A stretch of 64,000 nucleotides of DNA from Sphingomonas kyeonggiensis (GCF_014204495.1 NZ_JACHLN010000003.1:310001-374000), one strand, 5' to 3'. Numbered from the stretch's first letter, positions 26,469 through 35,775 are shown. A program made the numbers and translations. The notes: generated from the letters alone by a model not told the origin.

Positions 26469-29189
26469 TTGCGCGTCGCAATTGACCCTGCCGAGCCGTC
26501 GTCCGTGGCGGCGCCCGTGAACCGGCGAGTGGCTATCGCCCTCGCTGCCTTCGGGCTGGCCTGCAGCATTGCCGCATTTTGCGGATGGGTCTTCGACGTA
26601 CCAGAGCTCCGCGGGTTCGGTTTCAACGACTTCCCGATCTGGCCCTGGACCAGCCTGGGCTATGTCGGGCTTTCGCTCGGCTTCCTTGCCTCGTTCGTCG
26701 GGCGCCGGCGCCTTGCGATGAACCTCCTGGCGATCCCGCTGGGGATTGCGGTGATCGCCCTGTTCGAGCGCTGGACCGAGATCGACCTTGGCGTCGACCA
26801 GCTGCTGTTCCCCGCCCAGATCAACCAGTTCCCGTTCCCCAATCCGGGCCGCACCGGGATCAATCCTGCCGCGGTGTTCCTGATCCTGGGCCTTGCCGGG
26901 CTCGGCCAGTGCGTGCGCGACCTTGTGGCCAAGGAGATGCGCAGTCTCGTGGCGACGGTGGCGCTCGGGCTGGCCGCCGCCGCCGGGATCATCATCCTAT
27001 TCTCCCACCCCGGCCCGAGCCCGAGCGTGCCGTTGCTCGGCACGTCCCTGCCCGCCGCCCTGGCTTCAATAAGCCTGTCGCTGGCGGCAATCGCGTGGAA
27101 CAGCGGCTTTACCTGGGTGCGTGAACTGGCCCGCGATCCGGACAATCGCCGGCTGCTCCGCATCCTGCTGCCCGCCGCGCTGATCCTGCCCGTACTGCCC
27201 GCAGCGTTCGAGCTGTTGTTCTCGCGGCAGATCGCATTCTCCGCCGCGCCCGGCCAATTGCTGGCAATGCTGGGCAATGTGCTGGTGGTCGGCACCATCG
27301 CCTATTGGGCGGTGACGCGGGTGGCGCGCGAGCAATCGGTCCAGGTCGAGCTGACCGAGGCGATCGACGTCACCACCATGGCCCTCACCTCCCCGGATGG
27401 GCGGATCGTCCACTGGTCGGCGGGTGCCGCGGAACTGTTCGGCTGGAGCGCGGAGGAGGCACGCGGACAGAACAAGTATCTGCTGCTCCGCTCGCGCTGC
27501 GAAAGCGCCGAGACCAGCCTGCCCCGCCACCCCCAGGACGGCGTTCAGGAACTGATCGAGATCACGCGCGACGGGCGCGAGATCGCCATTCTCGAGCATG
27601 TCCACCGCGTCGAGATCGCGGGACGCGATCCGGTCGTCATCCACAAGATGACCGATATCTCCGATCGCGCCCGCGCCATCGCCGAACTCCGCGAGAGCGA
27701 GGAGCGCCTCGGCATCGCCATCGCCACGCATGAAGTGGGCGTCTTCGAATGGGACGTGCCCACCGGCAGGATCAGCTGGGCGCCGGGCGCGGAGGAACGG
27801 CTGGGCCTTGTCCCGGGCACGATCACCGATTTCGACAGCTGGCGCGCCCTGGTCGAGCCGAACGACGTTGACGCGGTGTTCGAAACAATCGAGCGCGCCG
27901 TGGCGGACCGCTCCCCGCGTTTCAGTTTCCGTTATCGCTTCAAACAGGCAAATGGCACCGTGCTCGCAGTCGAAGGCTCTTCCCGCGCATTTTACGATAC
28001 CGACGGCAATCTGATGCGCACCGTCGGGGCAATGCTCGACGTCACCGAGCGCGAGGAACGCGAAGCAGCGCTGCGCCGCCGCGAAGCGCAGCTGCGCTCG
28101 ATCATCGAGACGGTGCCCGAGGCGATGCTCGTGGTCGACGAGGAAGGCACGATCCGCGTGTTTAGCACCGCGGCCGAAGCGCTGTGGGACTATCGCGCCC
28201 ATGAAGTGCTGGGCCACAATTTCGCGATGCTCACGCCCTATCCGAAGGACGAGGATCCGGAATCCCGGCTGAGCGCCTTCCTGAAGGCGGGCAAGCCGAT
28301 GGCGCGGGACGAGACGATCGCCGCCTCCGGCCTGCACCGGGACGGCACCCGCTTCCCGATGGAAGTGCGCGCGGGCGTGGCCCAGATCGACGGCCACACG
28401 CTCTACACGCTTTTCGCGCGCAACCTGAGCGAGCAGTTCGCGGCGGAGGAGCGGTTGAGCGACCTCAACGCCGAACTGGCCCATGTCGGCCGCCAGTCGG
28501 CGATGAGCGAACTCGCCGCCGACATGGCACATGAATTGAATCAACCACTTGCCGCGACATCGAACTTCCTCGCAGCAGCGCGGATGCTGCTCGACAAGGG
28601 CGAAGATTTCGAGCGGGTCGCCGAACTATTGCGCATGGCCAATGAGCAGACATTGCGTGCCGGCGAAATCATCCGGCGCCTGCGAAGCTTTACGATGCGT
28701 GGTGATGTCGATCTGCGGATCACGCCGCTGGCTCCTACCATTCGCGATGCAGCAGATTTGGTGCTGGTCGGCACCAGCCAGTTCAACATCCGGCTGACTT
28801 ATGACCTCGATCCCGAGGTACCCTGCGTCTTCGCGGATCGTGTGCAGGTGCAGCAAGTCGTAGTTAATCTTTTGCGCAATTCTATCGAGGTTCTTCGCCA
28901 GCAGGGCGCGGACGACAGGCGGATCACGGTAAGTTCGCGTAAGTCCAGCGAAGACATGATTGCAATAGAAATTGCAGACAGCGGACCGGGCATACCGGAA
29001 CCAATGCTCGACCAACTCTTTTCTCGTTTCACGACCACAAAAAAGGAAGGCGCGGGAATGGGTATTGGACTTTCCATCAGCAAGCGTATCATTGAGGCGC
29101 ATGGTGGGGTCCTGAGTGCTGAGAACCGGCCAGAGGGTGGTGCGGTTTTCAGGTTCACTCTTCCCGCCACGGAACAGGGTGGAGAGTAG
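26469..29189 (+). CDS. Membrane PAS-domain sensor histidine kinase, FixL-like
   Basis: Encodes 906 residues from a TTG preceded by GGAAGGGGAAGG. The first 290 residues hold about seven to eight hydrophobic helices, forming a membrane sensor module. Three PAS-like domains follow (from about 300, 420 and 540; the last, GTIRVFSTAAEALWDYRAHEVLGHNFAMLTP, is closest to FixL). The H-box is ADMAHELNQPLAATSNFLAAARML with His688, then the N-box (VVNLLRNSIEV) and G boxes (DSGPGIPE, GMGIGLSISKRIIEAHGG). No heme-binding His can be assigned. Adjoins a FixJ-type regulator without a gap. The final 350 bases are visibly less GC-rich. Confidence 0.9.
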   Translation: MRVAIDPAEPSSVAAPVNRRVAIALAAFGLACSIAAFCGWVFDVPELRGFGFNDFPIWPWTSLGYVGLSLGFLASFVGRRRLAMNLLAIPLGIAVIALFERWTEIDLGVDQLLFPAQINQFPFPNPGRTGINPAAVFLILGLAGLGQCVRDLVAKEMRSLVATVALGLAAAAGIIILFSHPGPSPSVPLLGTSLPAALASISLSLAAIAWNSGFTWVRELARDPDNRRLLRILLPAALILPVLPAAFELLFSRQIAFSAAPGQLLAMLGNVLVVGTIAYWAVTRVAREQSVQVELTEAIDVTTMALTSPDGRIVHWSAGAAELFGWSAEEARGQNKYLLLRSRCESAETSLPRHPQDGVQELIEITRDGREIAILEHVHRVEIAGRDPVVIHKMTDISDRARAIAELRESEERLGIAIATHEVGVFEWDVPTGRISWAPGAEERLGLVPGTITDFDSWRALVEPNDVDAVFETIERAVADRSPRFSFRYRFKQANGTVLAVEGSSRAFYDTDGNLMRTVGAMLDVTEREEREAALRRREAQLRSIIETVPEAMLVVDEEGTIRVFSTAAEALWDYRAHEVLGHNFAMLTPYPKDEDPESRLSAFLKAGKPMARDETIAASGLHRDGTRFPMEVRAGVAQIDGHTLYTLFARNLSEQFAAEERLSDLNAELAHVGRQSAMSELAADMAHELNQPLAATSNFLAAARMLLDKGEDFERVAELLRMANEQTLRAGEIIRRLRSFTMRGDVDLRITPLAPTIRDAADLVLVGTSQFNIRLTYDLDPEVPCVFADRVQVQQVVVNLLRNSIEVLRQQGADDRRITVSSRKSSEDMIAIEIADSGPGIPEPMLDQLFSRFTTTKKEGAGMGIGLSISKRIIEAHGGVLSAENRPEGGAVFRFTLPATEQGGE

Positions 29190-29804
29190 ATGACAAAAAC
29201 GGTCTATATCGTGGACGACGACGACGCCGTCCGGGCCTCCTTGCACAGCCTGCTTTCTCTGCGATCAGATCTGGTGATCCGAGCGTTCCGCTCGGGAGAT
29301 GTTTATCTGGAATCCCTGCCGGACCTCGATCCGGGCGTGCTGCTGCTGGATTTCCACATGCCGGGATCGACCGGGCTCGACGTGCTCAACGCGGTGGGCA
29401 ACGATCCCCGCTTCGTGGCGATCATCCTGACCGGGCAGGGCAATGTCGGCCTGGCGGTGCAGGCGATGAAGGCGGGCGCGCTCGACTTCATCGAGAAGCC
29501 CTATGAGGCCGAGTTCCTGATGACGGCGATCGACCTCGCCTTCTCCAGGCTGGAAGAGGGCAATGAGGCGGCCGCGCGCGTCAACGTCGCCGAGACCAAG
29601 ATCGGCAAGCTTTCGCCGCGCGAGAAGGACGTGCTCAAGGGGCTGATCGAGGGGCGCTCGAACAAGATCATCGCCTATGAGCTGGATATCAGTCCGCGCA
29701 CGGTGGAAATCTACCGGGCGAACCTGATGGAGAAACTGGAAGTGCGCAGCCTTTCCGAGGCGCTGCGCATTGCCTTTGCCGCGGGCATGTTTCCCAAGAG
29801 CTGA
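29190..29804 (+). CDS. FixJ-family response regulator
   Basis: Encodes 204 residues. The receiver has DDDD at 9-12, Asp54 in LLLDFHMPG, and Lys in FIEKPYE. The C-terminal LuxR-type helix-turn-helix (KLSPREKDVLKGLIEGRSNKIIAYELDISPRTVEIYRANLMEKLEVRSLSEAL) matches FixJ/NarL regulators. The ATG follows the kinase stop directly, so the two form a two-component pair. The target is unknown; it could bind ACGTA-type sites such as those near the motility promoters, but this is speculation. Confidence 0.93.
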   Translation: MTKTVYIVDDDDAVRASLHSLLSLRSDLVIRAFRSGDVYLESLPDLDPGVLLLDFHMPGSTGLDVLNAVGNDPRFVAIILTGQGNVGLAVQAMKAGALDFIEKPYEAEFLMTAIDLAFSRLEEGNEAAARVNVAETKIGKLSPREKDVLKGLIEGRSNKIIAYELDISPRTVEIYRANLMEKLEVRSLSEALRIAFAAGMFPKS

Positions 29805-29810
29805 AAGCCG

Positions 29811-29831
29811 TCCGGAGCTCAGCGCTCCGGA
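29811..29831. terminator. Hairpin in the fixJ-like convergent junction
   Basis: TCCGGAGC (29811-29818) and GCTCCGGA (29824-29831) form an eight-base stem at the 3' ends of two converging genes. No T tract follows, so factor-independent termination is uncertain. Confidence 0.4.
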
Positions 29832-30169
29832 TAGCCCCAGCCCGGCAGCATCGCTTCGATCTCGGTCGCGGCATCGGCTGCCGGGATATGCGGCGGATAT
29901 GCGGGATTTTCCGCCACGCCGCCGATCACCGTTATGGCGCGCCAGCGCGGATCGGCGCGCAATGCGGCTTCCCCACCCTCGCGCGCCTGTAGCGCGGCCT
30001 GATCGAGGATCAGCACAGGGCCTTTCGCGAGCCAGCGCTGGATCCGCGGATCATCGATATTGTCGATCGTGACCAGGTCGGCGCCCGCCATCGACAAGCG
30101 CGCGATCAGCGTGCTGCGGAGGCCCGCCTCACGCACCACAAGCACCAGCAATGGGGAAAACGGGCTCAC
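29819..30169 (-). CDS. Small receiver-like protein of unknown function
   Basis: Encodes 116 residues from a GTG at 30169 with AGGAGGG five bases before it; longer frames lack such a site. The start LLVLVVREAGLRSTLIARLSMAGADLVTIDN and middle PVLILDQAAL follow the beta-alpha pattern of response-regulator receivers, but the acidic pair is replaced by VRE and the phospho-Asp and Lys positions are not convincing. It may be a degenerate receiver. It converges on the FixJ-like gene. Confidence 0.65.
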   Translation of the reverse strand: MSPFSPLLVLVVREAGLRSTLIARLSMAGADLVTIDNIDDPRIQRWLAKGPVLILDQAALQAREGGEAALRADPRWRAITVIGGVAENPAYPPHIPAADAATEIEAMLPGWGYPER

Positions 30170-30285
30170 CTGGCCCTCCTGAATTCGCGACCCGGACTTG
30201 GTGCCCGTGTTGGCGGGATTTATGCGCAACCGTGCAGGTCCCACCATCCGTGGCTTCTACCTAAGGGTCTGACCGCGCTCGCGGA

Positions 30286-31626
30286 TCAGAAGGAGAAGGT
30301 GAGGTCGCCGTGCACGAACTTGGTGTCGCCAGTGCGCGGGGCATTGGGTGCATCCTGCAGGAACTCACCCTTTGCGAGATAGGCGGCACCCAGTTCGAAG
30401 CGCAGCTTCTGGGGGACCAGCCAACGGCGGCCGCGCAGCTCGAACTGGACGCCCCCGAACTTGCCGGAGCGGCCCGTCTTGTCGGTCACGCCGGTCGAGG
30501 AGAAGGCGTCGATCGACGACGCCAGCCAGGCGCCGCGCACCGAGGCCATCAGGTCGAGGCGCTTGGAGGGACGTGCCTCGAAGCGCACGCCCGGCGAAAC
30601 GATGTTCGCGCGGCCCAGCGCGCCATAGAGCGAAAGCGGGCCGAAATCGGCACGGCGGGCGCCGTACAGCGTGTCGAAGCGGGTATAGGTGTTCGGGTTC
30701 GCCGTCTCGCCGCTGGCATAGTCGAACAGCGCGGCGACGCGCGGTGCCCACTTGCCGGCAAAGGTACGGCCCAGCTCGGCATGGACGAAGCCGGCATGGA
30801 CCTTGAGGTCGCGGACATCGCTCACCGCCGCAGTTGCCCGGGCGAGGCCGCGCTGAAGCGCCGCTTCCACTTCATAGTCGATCGCCCCCTTGGCCGGCGC
30901 CCGGCGAAGGCGCGTGCCGAAGGTGATCAGGCGGCGATTGCGCGTCGGGTGGGTGCTGCGGTCATGCTCGATCAGGCGGAAGCCATAGGCTTCGACCGAG
31001 GTCTTGCTGAACAGCTTCGCCAGCATCGCATTCCCGCCAAAGAACTCGATGTTCTCGGTCGCGCGGTCGAGCTGGACCTTGTTGTCATAGATATCGGCCG
31101 GGGTGTCCGGCAGTGCGGTGAACGGGCGCGTCCAGAACAGGTAAAGCTGGTTCTTGTTCTTGTCCTGCAGCTCGAACTTGGCGCCGAGATAGGTCGGCAC
31201 GCCGTTGGGGAAGTCGGTGCGGCCAACGAGGCGGCTGGCGCCGATGTCCATCGCGAACTTGCCCACCGTCAGCTGCGCACCCTTGGTCGGGCGCACCGCG
31301 ATATAGGCCTGGACCGGCTCCAGATCGTTGATCTCGTTGGTGCGCACCGAGCTCTTCTCATTCTCGCCATAGCCGCGCGCATCGACCACTTCCCCGCCGA
31401 AGGTGAAGGCACCGATATCAGCTTTCGCCGCGAGCACCGTACGGAACGAGACGAAACTGTCGCTGTCCGGCGAGTTCGGGCGGAACTGGCCGCCGATCGT
31501 CTCGGCACGGGCACGTACGCTGCCGTTCACGCTCAGCTTCACCTTGTCCTGCGCAAATGCCGGCATGGCACTGACGAGAGGCAGGATCGCCACAAGGGCG
31601 AGAGAAGGGCGAACAGAACGGGCCAC
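30286..31626 (-). CDS. Alginate-export-family outer-membrane porin
   Basis: Encodes 446 residues. A signal peptide ends near PAFA/Q (residue 25). The body alternates in beta-barrel fashion and contains VGKFAMDIGASRLVGRTDFPNGVPTYLGAKFEL, TRFDTLYGARRADFGPLSLYGALGRANIVSPGVRFEA and ends with a C-terminal aromatic (DLTFSF), features of the Alginate_exp/AlgE-like family common in sphingomonads. The natural substrate is not evident. It is divergent from a chemoreceptor gene, with CCTATAA 32 bases before its ATG. Confidence 0.85.
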   Translation of the reverse strand: MARSVRPSLALVAILPLVSAMPAFAQDKVKLSVNGSVRARAETIGGQFRPNSPDSDSFVSFRTVLAAKADIGAFTFGGEVVDARGYGENEKSSVRTNEINDLEPVQAYIAVRPTKGAQLTVGKFAMDIGASRLVGRTDFPNGVPTYLGAKFELQDKNKNQLYLFWTRPFTALPDTPADIYDNKVQLDRATENIEFFGGNAMLAKLFSKTSVEAYGFRLIEHDRSTHPTRNRRLITFGTRLRRAPAKGAIDYEVEAALQRGLARATAAVSDVRDLKVHAGFVHAELGRTFAGKWAPRVAALFDYASGETANPNTYTRFDTLYGARRADFGPLSLYGALGRANIVSPGVRFEARPSKRLDLMASVRGAWLASSIDAFSSTGVTDKTGRSGKFGGVQFELRGRRWLVPQKLRFELGAAYLAKGEFLQDAPNAPRTGDTKFVHGDLTFSF

Positions 31627-31657
31627 GGGACACTCCGGAAATGGTTACCCGAGCAAT

Positions 31658-31737
31658 TATAGGATGATCCGCAATTTGCGGGATGGGCCTGTGGAAACTA
31701 CGCAGTTTGGGAACGGCGGGCACAGTTAGTCCTATAA
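31658..31737. promoter_or_regulatory. Divergent promoter region of porin and chemoreceptor with shared palindrome
   Basis: Two outward CCTATAA elements lie at 31664-31658 (minus, for the porin) and 31731-31737 (plus, for the chemoreceptor). Between them is AAACTACGCAGTTT (31695-31708), an almost perfect 14-bp inverted repeat, about 36 bases before the plus element and 45 before the minus element. A near-identical site precedes the PilZ gene. The arrangement suggests one activator site serving both genes. Confidence 0.55.
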
Positions 31738-31828
31738 TGGCTCTAGTTTCCCGCCCGTTAGGGCTCCCCTGTCAATCACGGCGCCTACAATAATCCAGGA
31801 CGCCGGAAGCTAGTGGAAGATCAAGAGA

Positions 31829-33721
31829 ATGCTCGGCATCATAAACAGCTGGCCCCTCGCGAAGAAAATGCTGGTGGCCTTCGCCCTTATCGGCACCCTG
31901 GTCCTTGGCCTGGGGGTCAATGGGTATGTGTCCAACAAGACCCTCAGCGGCGTTGCCACTCGCCATGTCGAGAATGGCATCACCGGCCTTTCGGGCCTGA
32001 CCGACGTTCTTGCCGACATCCGCGAGCTCCGGATCATCGTCTACAGCTATTACAACGCCGCGACCCCGAAGGATGAAGCGAGCCTGGTTGAGCGCCGCGC
32101 CAAGGGCGAGGCCAAGCTGCTCGAGGATATCGACGCCTATCGCAAGGTGGCGGGCAGCGACTTCAGCGCCGATGTCGATGGCCTGCGCGCCAAGGCAACC
32201 GAGCTGATCGATGCCAACAAGACGATCTTCGAGCTCCGCGCCGCCGGGGACCTGGACGGCGCCGTCAAGGCGATCAAGGGCGTGGGCAAGGATCGCTCGC
32301 GTGCCGCGATCGACGCCGCCGACGCCCTGCTCACCCGCACCCGCGAGCGCTCGGCCAAGGACAATGAATATGGCCAGGGCCAGACGCAGTTCGCGCTGAT
32401 CATGACGATCCTGCTGTCGCTCGTCGCGTTCGGCGGCCTGGGCGCGATCTGGCTTGCGATCAACCGCACCGTCGCCCAGCCGATGGCCAAGCTCACCGAA
32501 GCGACCACCGTGCTCGCCAAGGGCGGCGAAGCCGAAGTGCCGAGCCGCGACCGCCAGGACGAGCTGGGCCAGATCGCCAACGCCGTCGAGCAGTTCCGCC
32601 TGGGCACCAAGGCCCGCGCCGAAGCCGATGCGCGCTCGTCCGCCGAGCTGCGCGACGTGATGGGCACGCTGCGCGAGACGCTGCAGGCGCTGAGCCGCGG
32701 CGACCTGACCGCCGAGATCACCGCCGCCTATCCCGAAGCCTATGCCGAGCTGAAGACCAACTTCAACGAAGCCGTGACCAGCCTGCGCACGCTGATCAGC
32801 TCGGTGATGGAATCGACCGCGTCGATCCACACCGGCTCGAGCGAGATCGCCCAGGCATCGGAAGACCTGGCCCGCCGCACCGAAGCCAATGCCGCCAGCC
32901 TGGAGGAAACCTCCGCCGCCGTCGCACAGATGGACGACCGCCTGCGCGCGATGGCCAGCTCGGCCGGCCGCACCGTGGAGCGTGCCGACGGCGCGATCAG
33001 CACCGTCTCGGGCGGCCGCGCGATCGCCGATGAAGCGGTGCAGGCAATGACCCGCGTCGCCGACAGCGCCAAGGGCATCGACAGCGTCATCGAAGGCCTC
33101 GACAAGATCGCCTTCCAGACCCGCGTTCTCGCGATGAACGCCGCCGTGGAAGCCGGCCGCGCCGGCGAAGCCGGCCGTGGCTTCGCGGTCGTCGCCGACC
33201 TGGTCTCGGCACTCGCGATGCGCGCCGAGGAAGAAGCCGGCCGCGCCCGCGACCAGCTGACCGCCACCCAGACCGACATCGTCGCCGCAGTGGAGATGGT
33301 CGAGAAGGTCGACGGCGCGCTCGCCAATATCTCGAGCGACGTGAGCGAGGTCCACACCCTGCTCGCCGAAATGGCGACCGACAACGCCGCCCAGTCGACG
33401 GCGATCACCCAGATCAGCACCGCGATCGGCACGATGGACCAGTCGACCCAGCAGAACGCCGCGATGGTCGAGCAGACCTCGGCCGCCGCCCGCAACCTGA
33501 GCACCGAAGTCAGCTCGCTTTCCGAGCAGGCCGGCCGCTTCACGGTGGGCGCCGCCACGGTGCGCCCGGCGATGCGCGCCGCTCCCGCCCCTACTCCGAT
33601 GCCTTCGCGCCCGGCCAAGCCGATCGGCAAGAAGAGCAACGGGTATGTTTCACCGGTGAAGGCCCTGCCTGTCGCCAAGTCCTCAGCCACCGCCGGCGAC
33701 GACGACTGGACGTCGTTCTGA
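31829..33721 (+). CDS. Methyl-accepting chemotaxis protein (copy 1)
   Basis: Encodes 630 residues. A membrane helix at about 13-33 and a second at about 186-212 flank a helical periplasmic sensor. A HAMP domain follows (INRTVAQPMAKLTEATTVLAKGG), then a cytoplasmic coiled-coil with the signalling tip IAFQTRVLAMNAAVEAGRAGEAGRGFAVVADLVSALAMRAEEEAGR. The tip departs from the usual LALNAAVEAARAGE..VRNLA sequence. The C-terminus DDDWTSF resembles the NWETF pentapeptide that tethers CheR. The cytoplasmic part is nearly identical to that of the next gene. Confidence 0.95.
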   Translation: MLGIINSWPLAKKMLVAFALIGTLVLGLGVNGYVSNKTLSGVATRHVENGITGLSGLTDVLADIRELRIIVYSYYNAATPKDEASLVERRAKGEAKLLEDIDAYRKVAGSDFSADVDGLRAKATELIDANKTIFELRAAGDLDGAVKAIKGVGKDRSRAAIDAADALLTRTRERSAKDNEYGQGQTQFALIMTILLSLVAFGGLGAIWLAINRTVAQPMAKLTEATTVLAKGGEAEVPSRDRQDELGQIANAVEQFRLGTKARAEADARSSAELRDVMGTLRETLQALSRGDLTAEITAAYPEAYAELKTNFNEAVTSLRTLISSVMESTASIHTGSSEIAQASEDLARRTEANAASLEETSAAVAQMDDRLRAMASSAGRTVERADGAISTVSGGRAIADEAVQAMTRVADSAKGIDSVIEGLDKIAFQTRVLAMNAAVEAGRAGEAGRGFAVVADLVSALAMRAEEEAGRARDQLTATQTDIVAAVEMVEKVDGALANISSDVSEVHTLLAEMATDNAAQSTAITQISTAIGTMDQSTQQNAAMVEQTSAAARNLSTEVSSLSEQAGRFTVGAATVRPAMRAAPAPTPMPSRPAKPIGKKSNGYVSPVKALPVAKSSATAGDDDWTSF

Positions 33722-33750
33722 TGCCGGTCCGTTCAACCTAGCAATTGTGG

Positions 33751-33776
33751 AGGCAGGTCCGTGCAGGGGCCTGCCT
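33751..33776. other. Hairpin between the two chemoreceptor genes
   Basis: AGGCAGGTCC (33751-33760) can pair with GGGGCCTGCCT (to 33776) around a short loop. It lies 20 bases upstream of the second receptor start and has no T run, so it may modulate read-through or stability rather than terminate. Confidence 0.45.
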
Positions 33777-33795
33777 CGTCACAGGAGACGCGGAA

Positions 33796-35679
33796 ATGCT
33801 CGCCAAGTTCAAGATACCAACCAAGATTCTGGCGCTCGTCGCCATTGTCGCCTCAGTGGGATTCGCCCTGTCGCTATTCGGGTCGAGCACGCTGCAGCGC
33901 ATCGACACGAATTATGCCGAGCTGGTCGAAAACCGCATGCCGGTTCCCACCGAGCTGGCACGCGCCAATCGCCGCGTCTCCGACATGGCCTATGCCGGCT
34001 ATCGCGCGCTGTCCTATGACGGCGCATCGAAGGCTGCGCAGGAAGCCGGCAAGATCGAGCAGAGCAACTTCGAAGCGGCGACCCGCCTGCTCGGCAACGC
34101 CGAGAAGATGCAGCCCGAGCTCAAGCCCCAGCTCGACGATTATCGCGGCCAGATCGCCAAGATCCACGACCTCGCCGCGCGCGCGATCAAGCTTGGCCAG
34201 CGCAACGAAAATGACGGCGCCAAGGTCCTGCTGACCGAGATGGATCAGCTGATCGACCAGCTGGCTGCCCAGATGGTCAAGTTCAACGACCAGATCATCG
34301 CGGACAGCAAGGCCAAATCCGACGAACTCGGCGAGAGCAGCGACAGTGCGTCGTACACGATGCTGATCGTCAGCATCGTCGCGATCCTGGCCGCGATGGG
34401 CATCAGTTTCTTCGTCTCGCGCTCGGGCATCACCCAGCCGCTCGCGCGCCTGCAGGATACGATGCGGGCGCTGGCCGGCGGCAACAACCGCGTCGAGGTG
34501 CCGGGCACCGATCGCGGCGACGAGCTGGGCGCAATGGCGAAGACCGTGCTGGTCTTCCGCGACACCGCCCAGGCGCAGGAGGCCTCGGCCGCAGCCAAGG
34601 CGATCGCCGATGCCGAGCAGAAGATGGTCGTCGACACGCTCGGCCACAATCTCGGCGAAGTCGCCAAGGGCGATCTGACCGCCGAGATCACCCGCGAATT
34701 CCCGGCCGATTATGCCGCGCTCAAGAACAACTACAATGAAGCGCTCAGCAGCCTCCGCGCGCTGATCGGCTCGGTGATGGAATCGACCCAGACCATCCAT
34801 ACCGGCTCGACCGAAATCGCCCAGGCATCGGAAGACCTGGCCCGCCGCACCGAAGCCAATGCCGCCAGCCTCGAGGAAACCTCGGCCGCTGTCGCGCAGA
34901 TGGACCAGCGGCTGCGGACCATGGCCGGTTCGGCCGGCCGCACCGTGGAGCGTGCCGATGGCGCGATCAGCACCGTCTCGGGCGGCCGCGCGATTGCCGA
35001 TGAAGCCGTGCAGGCAATGACCCGCGTCGCCGACAGCGCCAAGGGCATCGACTCGGTTATCGAAGGCCTCGACAAGATCGCCTTCCAGACGCGCGTTCTG
35101 GCGATGAACGCGGCCGTCGAGGCCGGTCGCGCCGGTGAAGCCGGCCGTGGTTTCGCGGTCGTCGCCGATCTCGTCTCCGCGCTCGCCATGCGCGCCGAGG
35201 AAGAAGCCGGCCGCGCGCGTGACCAGCTGACCGCCACCCAGACCGACATCGTCGCGGCAGTGGAGATGGTCGAGAAGGTCGACGGCGCGCTCGCCAATAT
35301 CTCGAGCGACGTGGGCGAAGTCCACACGCTGCTCGCCGAAATGGCGACCGACAATGCCGCCCAGTCGACCGCGATCTCGCAGATCAGCACCGCGATCGGC
35401 ACGATGGACCAGTCGACCCAGCAGAATGCCGCGATGGTCGAGGAAACCTCGGCAGCCGCGCGCAACCTCAACACCGAGGTGAGCGCCCTGTCCGATCAGG
35501 CCAGCCGCTTCAACGTGGGCAATGCCACTGCGGTGCGTCCGGCGGCACGTCCGGCCGCGACGAGCGCCACCCGCGCCTCGAAGCCGGCGGCGAAGGCCGG
35601 CACCGGCTATGTCTCGCCGGTCAAGGCGCTGCCGGTCGCCTCCGCATCGGTTGGTGGAGACGACTGGGCTTCGTTCTGA
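33796..35679 (+). CDS. Methyl-accepting chemotaxis protein (copy 2)
   Basis: Encodes 627 residues from ATG 33796, preceded by AGGAGACGCGGAA. A first membrane helix (ILALVAIVASVGFALSLFG), a four-helix-type sensor (MPVPTELARANRRVSDMAYAGYRALSYDGA) and a second helix (MLIVSIVAILAAMGISFFV) precede HAMP. From about residue 325 on it is almost the same as copy 1, including the unusual tip and the C-terminal GDDWASF. Sensor domains differ, so the pair arose by duplication with sensor replacement or divergence. Confidence 0.95.
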   Translation: MLAKFKIPTKILALVAIVASVGFALSLFGSSTLQRIDTNYAELVENRMPVPTELARANRRVSDMAYAGYRALSYDGASKAAQEAGKIEQSNFEAATRLLGNAEKMQPELKPQLDDYRGQIAKIHDLAARAIKLGQRNENDGAKVLLTEMDQLIDQLAAQMVKFNDQIIADSKAKSDELGESSDSASYTMLIVSIVAILAAMGISFFVSRSGITQPLARLQDTMRALAGGNNRVEVPGTDRGDELGAMAKTVLVFRDTAQAQEASAAAKAIADAEQKMVVDTLGHNLGEVAKGDLTAEITREFPADYAALKNNYNEALSSLRALIGSVMESTQTIHTGSTEIAQASEDLARRTEANAASLEETSAAVAQMDQRLRTMAGSAGRTVERADGAISTVSGGRAIADEAVQAMTRVADSAKGIDSVIEGLDKIAFQTRVLAMNAAVEAGRAGEAGRGFAVVADLVSALAMRAEEEAGRARDQLTATQTDIVAAVEMVEKVDGALANISSDVGEVHTLLAEMATDNAAQSTAISQISTAIGTMDQSTQQNAAMVEETSAAARNLNTEVSALSDQASRFNVGNATAVRPAARPAATSATRASKPAAKAGTGYVSPVKALPVASASVGGDDWASF

Positions 35680-35701
35680 AGCCCGCCCTACCCCGAAGAA
35701 T

Positions 35702-35734
35702 GGGCGTCCCGGCTCCGGCCGGGGCGCCCTTTTT
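35702..35734 (+). terminator. Terminator after chemoreceptor copy 2
   Basis: GGGCGTCCCGGC (35702-35713) pairs with GCCGGGGCGCCC (35718-35729) over twelve positions with one G-U, followed by TTTTT. Confidence 0.92.
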
Positions 35735-35775
35735 CATTCTGCGGGCTCCACCGCCCCGATATGCAGCCAGCATCG

